Of a DNA stretch of 64,000 nt, positions 55,598-63,726 are shown piece after piece. The stretch is from Microbacterium sp. Leaf151 (GTDB lineage Bacteria > Actinomycetota > Actinomycetes > Actinomycetales > Microbacteriaceae): assembly GCF_001424225.1 (NCBI RefSeq), contig NZ_LMOR01000003.1:639468-703467 (forward strand). Reading direction: 5' to 3'. Both the position numbers and the translations under genes were made by a program. The notes below the pieces were generated by a model. It was not told where the DNA came from. It ran no database searches and was given only the letters and a program-made list of their open reading frames with translations. Position 1 is the first letter of the stretch. The number at the start of each line of letters is the position of its first letter.

Positions 55598-56626
55598 ATG
55601 ACCAACCTCGCCGTGGTGGCCCATGCCGCCGACGACCTCCGCGTCGAAGACACCGACGAACCGATCCCCGGTGCCGACGAGGCCGTCGTCGCCGTCGCCT
55701 ACGGCGGCGTCTGCGGGTCCGACCTGCACTACTGGCGTCACGGAGCGGCCGGCGCGTCGATCCTCCGCGAGCCGCTCGTGCTCGGGCACGAACTGTCCGG
55801 CACGGTCGTACGTGCTGCGGCCGACGGCAGCGGGCCGGCCGTCGGAACCCCGGTGGCCGTGCACCCGCTCACCCCCCGGGGTGACGGGGTGACGCCCTGG
55901 CCGGAGGATCGGCCCCAGCTCGCGCCGGCCTCGACCTACCTCGGCTCCGCCATGCACCTGCCGCACACCCAGGGCGGCTTCGCCGAGCGCGTGGCCCTGC
56001 CCTCGCGGATGCTGTTCCCCCTCCCTTCGGGTCTCGACATGCGCGTGGCCGTCCTGGCGGAACCCGCCGCCGTCGCGTGGCACGCGGTGAGCCAGGCCGG
56101 ATCCGTCGTGGGACGCCGGGTCGCGGTGATCGGCGCGGGGCCCATCGGTCAACTCGCCGTCGCGGTCGCGCGCCACCGCGGCGCAGCCGAGGTGATAGCC
56201 ACCGATCTCCACGAGCTTCCGCGTTCGCTCGCGGAGGCGCGCGGCGCTCGGGCGCTCGATGCGCGCGACGACGAGGCGATCGCTCAGCTGCACGCCGACG
56301 TCGTGATCGAATCCAGCGGGACGGTGCCCGGCCTGGCATCCGCCATCGCCGCCGCCCGTCGCGGTGGCACCGTCGTCCTGCTGGGCCTGCAGGCCGCCGG
56401 GTCAGTGATGGCTCCGCTCGCGACCGCCATCACGCGCGAACTCACCCTGACCGGGTCGTTCCGCTTCGGCGACGAGTTCGCCGAGGTGATCGCGGCGCTC
56501 GCCGACGGCTCGCTCGACGTCGACGGCATCATCACGCACGTCGTCCCGGTCGCGGACGCCCTGTCGGCCTTCGCGACCGCCGCCGATTCGTCCGCGTCGT
56601 CGAAGGTCGCGCTCTCGTTCGGCTGA
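55598..56626 (+). CDS. idnD: L-idonate 5-dehydrogenase-like medium-chain dehydrogenase
   Basis: A 342-residue MDR enzyme expected to oxidise L-idonate to 5-ketogluconate. The catalytic zinc region GGVCGSDLHYWRHG (C39) with LGHELSG (H64, E65) is very IdnD-like, as is GSAMHLPHTQGGF. The cofactor loop is VIGAGPIGQLAV. The lobe that in most MDR enzymes holds four Cys around a structural zinc is replaced by HPLTPRGDGVTPWPEDR and has no Cys. AGGAG precedes the ATG. It ends the idonate operon. Confidence 0.82.
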   Translation: MTNLAVVAHAADDLRVEDTDEPIPGADEAVVAVAYGGVCGSDLHYWRHGAAGASILREPLVLGHELSGTVVRAAADGSGPAVGTPVAVHPLTPRGDGVTPWPEDRPQLAPASTYLGSAMHLPHTQGGFAERVALPSRMLFPLPSGLDMRVAVLAEPAAVAWHAVSQAGSVVGRRVAVIGAGPIGQLAVAVARHRGAAEVIATDLHELPRSLAEARGARALDARDDEAIAQLHADVVIESSGTVPGLASAIAAARRGGTVVLLGLQAAGSVMAPLATAITRELTLTGSFRFGDEFAEVIAALADGSLDVDGIITHVVPVADALSAFATAADSSASSKVALSFG

Positions 56627-56751
56627 CGGTCGAGCCGCGGGGCAGCGCTCCGTCGACGGCCAGCGCGATGAGGAGACGTGCGCCGAAAGAGGAACGTTCC
56701 ACCCTGTCGAGGGGCGCCGATCCGTGGAGCCCCGCGGCGGGGCGCCGAGGG

Positions 56752-56877
56752 TCAGTGCTTCTTGTAGCCCGCGTTGCGCCCCATCGAGAAGAGGGCGCCG
56801 ACCGTGCCGACGAGGCCGATCGTGGCGATACCGCCGATGACCCAGAGCACGACGTGAGAGAAGAAGCCGCTGTCCAT
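56752..56877 (-). CDS. 41-residue single-helix membrane protein
   Basis: A short gene with a strong ribosome site (GGAGG seven bases before the ATG on the minus strand). The product starts MDSGFFSHVVLW, has one hydrophobic helix (about residues 8-32: VVLWVIGGIATIGLVGTVGAL) and a basic end, NAGYKKH. I recognise no family. The ribosome site, clean membrane topology and lack of overlap with other genes argue that it is real. It faces away from the L25 gene. Confidence 0.6.
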   Translation of the reverse strand: MDSGFFSHVVLWVIGGIATIGLVGTVGALFSMGRNAGYKKH

Positions 56878-57284
56878 GATGATCCTCCGGGTCGGTGTGG
56901 CACATCGATCCTACCGTCGCGAGGTCCGTGCCCCTGCCGCGCCGGGGCGGTCAGGGATGGTCGCCGCCTCGCCGGCACCTGCGTCGCGTCACGCTGCGCG
57001 GACGTCCGACGCTGGCACGTCGCTCGGGTGTCCGACACTGACGAGTCCGGTGAGGGGGCCTGGGCACGCGGGTCGTAGGGACGCGCGAGCGCTGGTAGAC
57101 TTCCGGGGAACTTCGGCGAGGGATTGCCGCGCACCGCCCGGTGCACGTGGCATCCGTGATCGACGCAGTGATGCAGGCTCCCCGGCTTTCCTCACGCGCT
57201 CGCGTTCGAGTCGAATCCAGACCACACAGGTGCGGGCCATGTCCGCGCACAAGCTGCGGGCCGCGTGCCCGCGAGGAGAACATC

Positions 57285-57911
57285 ATGTCGGAAGACAACA
57301 AGGTCGTCGCGGAACTGCGCGAGAACTTCGGCAAGGGCTTCGCCCGTCGCCTTCGCGCCGCGGGCAAGATCCCGGCCGTGATCTACGGTCACGGCACCGA
57401 GCCCCAGCACGTCGCGCTGCCCGGCCACCAGGTCGCGCTGCTCATTCGTCGCGCCAACGCGCTGCTCGACCTCGACATCGCCGGCAAGGGCCAGCTGGTG
57501 CTCGTGAAGGACGTGCAGAAGGACCCCGTGCGTCAGATCATCGAGCACATCGACCTCATCGTGGTGCGCAAGGGCGAGAAGGTCCAGGTCGACGTGCCCG
57601 TCACGGTCATCGGTGAGCCCTTCCCCGGTACCATCGCGAACCTCGAGAACACGACCGTGTCGCTCGAAGTCGAGGCCACCCACATCCCGCAGAACGTCGA
57701 GGTCTCGGTCGAGGGCGCCGAGGACGGCACGCAGATCACCGCTGCCGACCTGACGCTGCCCGCGGGCGCCACGCTCGTGACCGAGCCCGAGACCCTCATC
57801 GTGGGCGTCTCGGTCCCGCTCGACACCCTCGCCGCCGACGAGGAGATCGCCGAGGCCGACGCAGAGATCGCCGAGGAGCAGTCCGAAGAGGCCGAGGGCG
57901 ACGACAAGTAA
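57285..57911 (+). CDS. rplY: 50S ribosomal protein L25/general stress protein Ctc
   Basis: Binds 5S rRNA in the central protuberance. The 208-residue protein has the L25 domain (about residues 5-95: FGKGFARRLRAAGKIPAVIYGHG, DVQKDPVRQIIEHIDL) followed by the TL5/CTC beta domain. It ends in a very acidic tail of Glu/Asp/Ala (from about residue 185). AGGAGAA precedes the ATG. The L25-pth order is common in actinobacteria. A perfect terminator hairpin follows. Confidence 0.95.
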   Translation: MSEDNKVVAELRENFGKGFARRLRAAGKIPAVIYGHGTEPQHVALPGHQVALLIRRANALLDLDIAGKGQLVLVKDVQKDPVRQIIEHIDLIVVRKGEKVQVDVPVTVIGEPFPGTIANLENTTVSLEVEATHIPQNVEVSVEGAEDGTQITAADLTLPAGATLVTEPETLIVGVSVPLDTLAADEEIAEADAEIAEEQSEEAEGDDK

Positions 57912-57939
57912 TCCCGGGCGGGCTCCGGCCCGCCGATCA

Positions 57940-57966
57940 CGAGGGGGCGCGACTCGCGCCCCCTCG
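57940..57966 (+). terminator. Terminator after rplY
   Basis: CGAGGGGGCGCG (57940-57951) and CGCGCCCCCTCG (57955-57966) form a perfect 12-base stem with a 3-base loop, followed by TTCTCTTT. Confidence 0.85.
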
Positions 57967-58040
57967 TTCTCTTTCCGCGGCTCTCGCGGCCCGGCTCATG
58001 GCGTGCGGACCCGGTTCGCGTTTCGGGAAGGATGGATGCC

Positions 58041-58625
58041 ATGGCAGACACCTGGCTCATCGTCGGTCTCGGCAACCCCGGCCCGCGGTACGAGGCGACC
58101 CGGCACAACGTCGGACAGATGGTGATGGACGAGCTCGCCGGCCGCCGGCGCGAGGCGTTTCGCGCGCACAAGGCCAACGCACGCGTCGTCGAAACCTGGC
58201 TCCGGCCGGGGTCCGCGAAGCTCGTCCTCGCCAAGCTCAACTGCTTCATGAACGTCTCCGGCGGCCCGGTCGCGGGGCTCGCCCGCTTCTACGGCGTCGA
58301 GGCGGACCACGTCGTCGTCGTCCACGACGAGCTCGATATCCCCTACGACACGATCAAGCTCAAGATCGGCGGCGGTCACGGCGGCCACAATGGCGTGCGC
58401 GACATCGCCAAGGCGCTCGGCACCGCGGACTTCCCGCGCGTGCGGGTGGGTATCGGTCGCCCCGTGGGCCGTCAGGATCCCGCCGACTGGGTGCTCGACC
58501 CCTTCGGCTCGACCGAGCGCCAGACGTTGCCGATCCTCGTGTCGGATGCCGCGGATGCCGTCGAGTTGCTCGTCGATGAGGGCTTGGTCTCGGCGCAGCA
58601 GCGATTCCACGCTCCCCGCGCCTGA
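58041..58625 (+). CDS. pth: Peptidyl-tRNA hydrolase
   Basis: Releases peptides from drop-off peptidyl-tRNA. The 194-residue protein shows LIVGLGNPGPRYEATRHNVG with the catalytic His, KLNCFMNVSGGPV, VVHDELDIPYD with the Asp, and KIGGGHGGHNGVRDI. An in-frame ATG nine bases upstream (58032) is possible, but GGGAAGG is better spaced for the ATG at 58041. Confidence 0.95.
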   Translation: MADTWLIVGLGNPGPRYEATRHNVGQMVMDELAGRRREAFRAHKANARVVETWLRPGSAKLVLAKLNCFMNVSGGPVAGLARFYGVEADHVVVVHDELDIPYDTIKLKIGGGHGGHNGVRDIAKALGTADFPRVRVGIGRPVGRQDPADWVLDPFGSTERQTLPILVSDAADAVELLVDEGLVSAQQRFHAPRA

Positions 58626-58803
58626 CGCCGCCCCCGGTGGACCGGAGACCCCGGCGCCCGTCGAGGGAGCCGAGCCCGAACCTTTCTCGCGATGGGGTCC
58701 CTGACCCCGTCGATGGGACCGGTGTCCGCGCGACGGGTGGCACGCATCCGCCAGTGCATCGGCACCGTCGGTCCACGCTTCTGCACGCCCCTGGCGGCGA
58801 CAC

Positions 58804-58837
58804 GAAGAAAAGACCCCGGCCTCGAAAGGCCGGGGTC
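58804..58837 (-). terminator. Terminator of the DUF4190-like gene
   Basis: GACCCCGGCCT-CGAA-AGGCCGGGGTC (58812-58837) is a perfect 11-base stem. On the minus strand it is followed by TTTTCTT, a canonical intrinsic terminator. Confidence 0.85.
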
Positions 58838-58853
58838 GTCAGGTGGTCCGATG

Positions 58854-59351
58854 TCACATCATGGAGCCGACGCCCACCGCGGCACCGACGCCGAGGGCCG
58901 TGATGACGACGATACCGCCGAGCACGGCGATGACGATCGCAGCGATTCCCCACCCGCGGCCGCGGTTCTTCACCGCGGCGATGATGCCCTGGATGAAGCC
59001 CCAGAGACCCAGGATGCCGTAGACGACGAATGCCGCGACAGACAGCGCGGCCACCGCGATAGCCGACTGCTCTGCGCCGGGCGGCAGCGATTCCGGGTCG
59101 ACCTGACCGGTTGAGGAGTCGACGTACTGACCGAGGCCCCCGGTCTGCACGCCCGCCACGAACGCGAGGATCGCACCCACGACGACGGCGAGGACAGAGG
59201 CGACGAATGCGATGATGCCGAGCTTTTTCGACACCGGCGCCCGGTGCTCGGGCGCATAGGCGGGAGCGGCGTAGCCACCCGGCGCGGCGTGCGGCTCGCT
59301 GCGCGTGGGGGGCGGGTTGTACGGCTCCGGCGGCGGCGGTGTGGTGCTCAC
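58854..59351 (-). CDS. DUF4190-like small membrane protein with a proline-rich N-terminus
   Basis: A 165-residue protein. The first 48 residues are Pro/Ala-rich and cytosolic-looking (STTPPPPEPYNPPP). Then come four hydrophobic helices, KLGIIAFVASVLAVVVGAIL and three near the C-terminus. This architecture is common for unnamed actinobacterial membrane proteins. GTG start with GGGAGC upstream. Its neighbour on the same strand is a similar protein of 161 residues, possibly a paralogue. Function unknown. Confidence 0.75.
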   Translation of the reverse strand: MSTTPPPPEPYNPPPTRSEPHAAPGGYAAPAYAPEHRAPVSKKLGIIAFVASVLAVVVGAILAFVAGVQTGGLGQYVDSSTGQVDPESLPPGAEQSAIAVAALSVAAFVVYGILGLWGFIQGIIAAVKNRGRGWGIAAIVIAVLGGIVVITALGVGAAVGVGSMM

Positions 59352-59505
59352 GAGCTGCTCCCTTGGTCGTCGACGGGCAGGACACGCCTGCTCGGCGGAT
59401 GACGGACACGACGCCCGTTGCCGCGAGTGTAGGCGAGCCCCTGGCGGGGACCCGAAGGGCTGGACGCGCCCCTTCTCGGCGCGGTATCGCACCCGAGGAC
59501 GCCGG

Positions 59506-59991
59506 TCACACCGGGGTGAGCCCGCTTGCCATCGTCGCGATCCCCGCCACGAGGCCGACGGCGACGAGGCCCCCGAACACCAGGGGTCCCAGCACCGAGA
59601 GGACGATGGCCGTGATGCCCGCCCCGCGTCCCGATCCGACCGTGGTGGCGACGATGCCGAGCACGAGCGCGGTCACCCCCACGACGGTCCCCGCCCAGAA
59701 CGAGATCTCTCCGACGAGCACCACGTCGCGCACCGGCGACAGCACACGCCAATCGAGGGTCGACGACGTGAGCGTCTCGAGCCCCGGCCCCGCACCCCGG
59801 GCGGTGCGGAATGCGGCGAAGCCTCCGACGGCGGATGCCAGGACGGTGGCGACGATCGACGCCAGCAGTGCCCAGATGCCAAGGGGTCGGGCGCGGCGGC
59901 GCGGCGGTGGGGGAGCGAGGAGGGTCCCGACCGGCGGCGCGACGTGCGGCGCGGCGAAGACCGGACCGTTCGGGACGCCGGGGCTGCTCAT
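59506..59991 (-). CDS. Small membrane protein with a proline-rich N-terminus
   Basis: A 161-residue protein with about 35 Pro/Arg-rich residues, then four hydrophobic helices (LGIWALLASIVATVLASAVGG, a segment around FWAGTVVGVTALVLGIVATT, and two more). It has the same layout as the neighbouring 58854-59351 gene. The minus strand reads TAGAGT then six bases then ATG, so the message is probably leaderless. It diverges from mfd. Confidence 0.72.
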   Translation of the reverse strand: MSSPGVPNGPVFAAPHVAPPVGTLLAPPPPRRRARPLGIWALLASIVATVLASAVGGFAAFRTARGAGPGLETLTSSTLDWRVLSPVRDVVLVGEISFWAGTVVGVTALVLGIVATTVGSGRGAGITAIVLSVLGPLVFGGLVAVGLVAGIATMASGLTPV

Positions 59992-60003
59992 GCCGTCACT
60001 CTA
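59989..60003 (-). promoter_or_regulatory. Leaderless-type promoter of the 161-residue membrane protein
   Basis: The minus strand reads TAGAGT (60003-59998), GACGGC, then the ATG at 59991. Confidence 0.55.
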
Positions 60004-60059
60004 CGAGACGTCGTCGGTCAAGGTCGTGGGTACACACGGCCCGATGTCGGACCCCCGCG

Positions 60060-60075
60060 TAGACTCTTTCGAGTG
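60060..60075 (+). promoter_or_regulatory. Leaderless-type promoter of mfd
   Basis: TAGACT (60060-60065) precedes the GTG at 60073 by seven bases; no ribosome site. Confidence 0.58.
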
Positions 60076-63000
60076 ACAGTTCCCGGGATCGTTCGCGCCC
60101 TCGAGCAGGCTGAGTCCTACCGTGAGGCCGCTTCCTCGGCATCCGCCGACTTGTCTCTCTCCCTTGTCGACGGCCTCGACGCACCCGTGATCGCGGGGTT
60201 GATCGAGCGTCGCCGTGCGGCGGGCGGGCCCGGCGCGGTGTTGGTGATCGCCCCGACCGGGCGTCGTGCCGAGTCGTTGGGTCCGGCATTGGATGCCGTC
60301 CTCCCCGGCGCCCACGTGCTCCACTTCCCCGCGTGGGAGACCCTGCCGCACGAGCGCCTCAGCCCGAGCCCCGAGACGGTCGGCCGTCGCCTCGACGTGC
60401 TGCGCCGAATCGCTGCATGGGACGGAGAGGTGCCGTTGGTCGTCACCGCATCCGTCCGCAGCGCCCTGCAGCCGCTCGCCCCCGGTCTCGGCGACGTCGA
60501 GCCGGTGCAGCTCGTCGTCGGCGGTCGCGGTCACCAGCTCGAGGCCGTGACGACGCGGCTGGTCGAGCTGGCCTATCACCGCGTCGACATGGTGTCGCGG
60601 CGCGGCGAGTTCGCCGTCCGCGGCGGCATCCTCGATGTCTTCCCGCCCGTGGCCGATCATCCGTACCGCGTGGAGTTCTTCGGCGATGAGGTCGACCAGA
60701 TCCGTGCGTTCTCCGTCGCCGATCAGCGATCCCTCCCGGGCGAGGTCACCGACGTCACGCTTGTGCCCAGCCGTGAACTGCTGCTCAGCACCGAGGTGCG
60801 CGCCCGTGCCGCCGAGCTGCGCGACGCCTATCCGGGTCTTCGGCAACTGCTCGAGAAGATGGCCGAGGGAATCCCCGCTGAGGGCATGGAGTCGCTCATC
60901 CCCGTGCTGATCGACGACCTCATCACCCTTGTCGACTACCTGCCCGGGGGCAGCGCCGTCGCGCTCGTCGACCCCGAGCGCTCGCTCGCGCGGGCGACGA
61001 CGCTCGGCGACACGAACCGCGAGTTCCTCGAGGCCGCGTGGTCGGCGGCGACCGCGGGAGCCGACACCCCGGTCGACCTCGACTCCGGTGATTTCGTGAC
61101 GCTCGACGATCTGCACGAAAGGGCCACGGGACGCGGGGGCGTCTGGTGGGAGCTCAGCGCCTTCGACTCGGGCGCCGCGGATGCCGAAGACGAAGGTCTT
61201 GTCGTCGGCGACGATTCGGCGCACCGCGTCAAGGCCGACGCGGTGCCGTCCTTCCAGGGCAACGTCGAGGGAGCCACGGCGCACGTCGGTCAGTTGCTCG
61301 CCGACGGCTGGTCGGTGGTGGTCACGGCATCCGGACCCGGAATGGTCGATCGAGCCCGCGACGTGCTCGCCGAGCGCGGCATCGCGGCGCGCCGCGTCGA
61401 CGACGTCCACGCGGCCCCCGAGCCCGGTGTCGCGCACGTGGTGTGTGCGCCGTTGGAACGCGGGTTCCAGCTCACCGAGGCGAAGTTCGCCGTCATCACC
61501 GAGACCGAGTTCTACGGTCGGTCGGTCAGCGGTGACAACCGGGGGGTCAAGAAGCTCGCATCGCGGCGGCGCAACGTCGTCGATCCGATGCAGCTCAAGC
61601 CCGGCGACGTCGTCGTTCACGCCACGCACGGCATCGGCAAGTTCCTCGAGCTCACGCAGCGCGAGGTCTCCAGCGGCGGACGGAACGCGGTCAAGACCAC
61701 GAAGGAGTACCTGGTCCTCGAATACGCCCCCGCGAAACGCGGGTACCCGGGCGACAAGCTCTACGTGCCCACCGACCAGCTCGACCTGCTGTCGAAGTAC
61801 GTCGGCGGAGAAGCGCCCACCCTGTCGAAGATGGGCGGGAGCGACTGGGCGGCGGCCAAGGGCCGCGCGCGCAAGGCGGTCCGCGACATCGCGGTCGAGC
61901 TGGTGAAGCTGTATTCGGCGCGCATGGCGTCGAAGGGCTACGCCTTCGGGCCCGACACCCCCTGGCAGCGGGAACTCGAAGAGGCCTTCCCCTTCGCAGA
62001 GACCCTCGATCAGCTGCAGACGATCGACGAGGTCAAGGCCGACATGGAGAAGCCGATCCCGATGGATCGGCTCCTCTCGGGAGACGTCGGTTTCGGCAAG
62101 ACCGAGGTCGCCGTGCGCGCCGCGTTCAAGGCCATCCAGGAGGGCAAGCAGGTCGCCATGCTCGTGCCGACGACACTGTTGGTCAAACAGCACCTCGAGA
62201 CGTTCGCCGAGCGGTATGCGGGTTTCCCCGTCACGGTGCGTCCGCTCTCGCGCTTCCAGTCCGACAAAGAGGCGAAGGCGACCCTGGCGGGCCTCACCGA
62301 CGGCACCGTCGACATGGTCATCGGTACTCACCGCATCCTCACCGAGAAGGTGATCTTCAAAGACCTTGGGCTGATGATCATCGACGAGGAGCAGCGTTTC
62401 GGCGTCGAGCACAAGGACGCATTGAAGAAGCTCAAGACGAATGTCGACATCCTCGCGATGAGCGCGACTCCCATCCCGCGCACGCTCGAGATGGCGGTCA
62501 CCGGCATCCGTGAGATGTCGACGCTGGCGACTCCGCCTGAGGATCGGCATCCGATCCTCTCGTACGTCGGACCCCGCAACGACAAGCAGATCGCCGCGGC
62601 GATCCGGCGCGAGCTGCTGCGCGAGGGCCAGGTGTTCTACGTGCACAACCGCGTCTCGTCGATCCAGCGCGTCGCTGCGCACCTCGCTGAGCTGGTCCCC
62701 GAGGCGCGGATCGTGGTCGCTCACGGACAGATGGGCGAGCACGCCCTCGAGCGGGTCGTCGATGACTTCTGGGAGCGTCGAGCGGATGTGCTCGTGTCGA
62801 CGACCATCATCGAGACGGGCCTCGACATCTCCAACTCGAACACGATCATCATCGACCGCGCCGACAAGTACGGCCTGTCGCAGCTGCATCAGCTGCGCGG
62901 TCGCGTGGGCCGTGGGCGCGACAGGGCCTACGCGTACTTCCTGTACGACGAGATGAAGCCCCTCTCCGAAACGGCGGCCGACCGCCTCGAAACGATCGCC

Positions 63001-63660
63001 GTCAACAACGAACTCGGCAGCGGTATGCAGGTGGCGCTGAAAGACCTCGAGCTGCGCGGGGCCGGCAACCTGCTGGGCGCAGAGCAGGCCGGGCACATCG
63101 CCGGCGTCGGTTTCGACCTGTATCTGCGCATGATCGGTGAGGCCGTGTCGACCTTCCGTGGCGAAGACGTCGACGGCCCCAGCGAACTGCGGCTGGAGTT
63201 GCCCGTCGACGCACGCCTGCCCGAGTTCTATATCGACAGCGAGCGCCTGCGCCTCGAGGCCTACCAGAAGCTCTCGGCGGCGGCATCGGCTGGCGCGAAG
63301 GACGACGCCATCGACCTCGTGATCGAGGAGCTCCGAGACCGATACGGCGAACCACCTGCCGAGGTCGAGGGACTCATCGCGGTCGCGCGTCTGCGCCGCC
63401 GAGCTGCGCAAGCGGGACTCGCCGACGTGGTGGCGATGGGATCGAACCTGCGCATCGCCCCCGCTCACCTCGCCGAATCCATGCGCGTGCGCCTGCAGCG
63501 CCTATACCCGAAGGCGAAGCTCGTCGCGGGCGGGGATGCCATGGTGGTGCCGCTCCCGCAAGACGCCGACGACGCGAACCTGATCGCGTGGGTGCGTCAG
63601 ATCCTGGATGCCCTGTGGCCGTTGCCCGTGGAGAAGTCCGCGGAAGCGGCGAACGCCTGA
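60073..63660 (+). CDS. mfd: Transcription-repair coupling factor
   Basis: Mfd displaces stalled RNA polymerase and recruits UvrA. The 1195-residue protein has the N-terminal UvrB-like module (SPETVGRRLDVLRRIA, REFAVRGGILDVFPP with the flanking EFFGDEVDQIR). The RNA-polymerase-interacting domain follows (KPGDVVVHATHGIGKF), and then the RecG-like motor: Walker A SGDVGFGKTEVA, DEEQ box IIDEEQRFGVEHK, SATPIPRTL, and QLRGRVGRGRDRAYAYFLY. The C-terminal D7 domain (ELRDRYGEPPAEVEGLI) is complete. Starting at GTG 60073 gives the normal family length. Confidence 0.96.
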   Translation: MTVPGIVRALEQAESYREAASSASADLSLSLVDGLDAPVIAGLIERRRAAGGPGAVLVIAPTGRRAESLGPALDAVLPGAHVLHFPAWETLPHERLSPSPETVGRRLDVLRRIAAWDGEVPLVVTASVRSALQPLAPGLGDVEPVQLVVGGRGHQLEAVTTRLVELAYHRVDMVSRRGEFAVRGGILDVFPPVADHPYRVEFFGDEVDQIRAFSVADQRSLPGEVTDVTLVPSRELLLSTEVRARAAELRDAYPGLRQLLEKMAEGIPAEGMESLIPVLIDDLITLVDYLPGGSAVALVDPERSLARATTLGDTNREFLEAAWSAATAGADTPVDLDSGDFVTLDDLHERATGRGGVWWELSAFDSGAADAEDEGLVVGDDSAHRVKADAVPSFQGNVEGATAHVGQLLADGWSVVVTASGPGMVDRARDVLAERGIAARRVDDVHAAPEPGVAHVVCAPLERGFQLTEAKFAVITETEFYGRSVSGDNRGVKKLASRRRNVVDPMQLKPGDVVVHATHGIGKFLELTQREVSSGGRNAVKTTKEYLVLEYAPAKRGYPGDKLYVPTDQLDLLSKYVGGEAPTLSKMGGSDWAAAKGRARKAVRDIAVELVKLYSARMASKGYAFGPDTPWQRELEEAFPFAETLDQLQTIDEVKADMEKPIPMDRLLSGDVGFGKTEVAVRAAFKAIQEGKQVAMLVPTTLLVKQHLETFAERYAGFPVTVRPLSRFQSDKEAKATLAGLTDGTVDMVIGTHRILTEKVIFKDLGLMIIDEEQRFGVEHKDALKKLKTNVDILAMSATPIPRTLEMAVTGIREMSTLATPPEDRHPILSYVGPRNDKQIAAAIRRELLREGQVFYVHNRVSSIQRVAAHLAELVPEARIVVAHGQMGEHALERVVDDFWERRADVLVSTTIIETGLDISNSNTIIIDRADKYGLSQLHQLRGRVGRGRDRAYAYFLYDEMKPLSETAADRLETIAVNNELGSGMQVALKDLELRGAGNLLGAEQAGHIAGVGFDLYLRMIGEAVSTFRGEDVDGPSELRLELPVDARLPEFYIDSERLRLEAYQKLSAAASAGAKDDAIDLVIEELRDRYGEPPAEVEGLIAVARLRRRAAQAGLADVVAMGSNLRIAPAHLAESMRVRLQRLYPKAKLVAGGDAMVVPLPQDADDANLIAWVRQILDALWPLPVEKSAEAANA

Positions 63661-63690
63661 GCTCGAGTCCTCCCGGAGGACGGTCGCTCC

Positions 63691-63726
63691 GCGGGCCCGA
63701 TCGACCTCCGTGTCGGTCGGGCCCGC
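63691..63726 (+). terminator. Terminator after mfd
   Basis: Arms 63691-63705 and 63712-63726 pair over 15 bases with one G-T pair (core GCGGGCCCGA/TCGGGCCCGC), followed by TCGCTTTCTT. It lies 30 bases after the stop. Confidence 0.8.

Noticed and set aside
58629..58704. Protein-like tail (PETPAPVEGAEPEPFSRWGP) in the +1 frame after pth
   Set aside because: Pth already ends at its normal place; the segment is short and low-complexity, so there is no case for a frameshifted longer Pth.
60001..63468. Very long open frame antisense to mfd (1155 codons)
   Set aside because: It mirrors mfd codon by codon, is His/Asp/Arg-rich without domains, and arises from GC3 bias. Many similar long antisense frames occur in the window (for example 200-1726 and 3704-4468).
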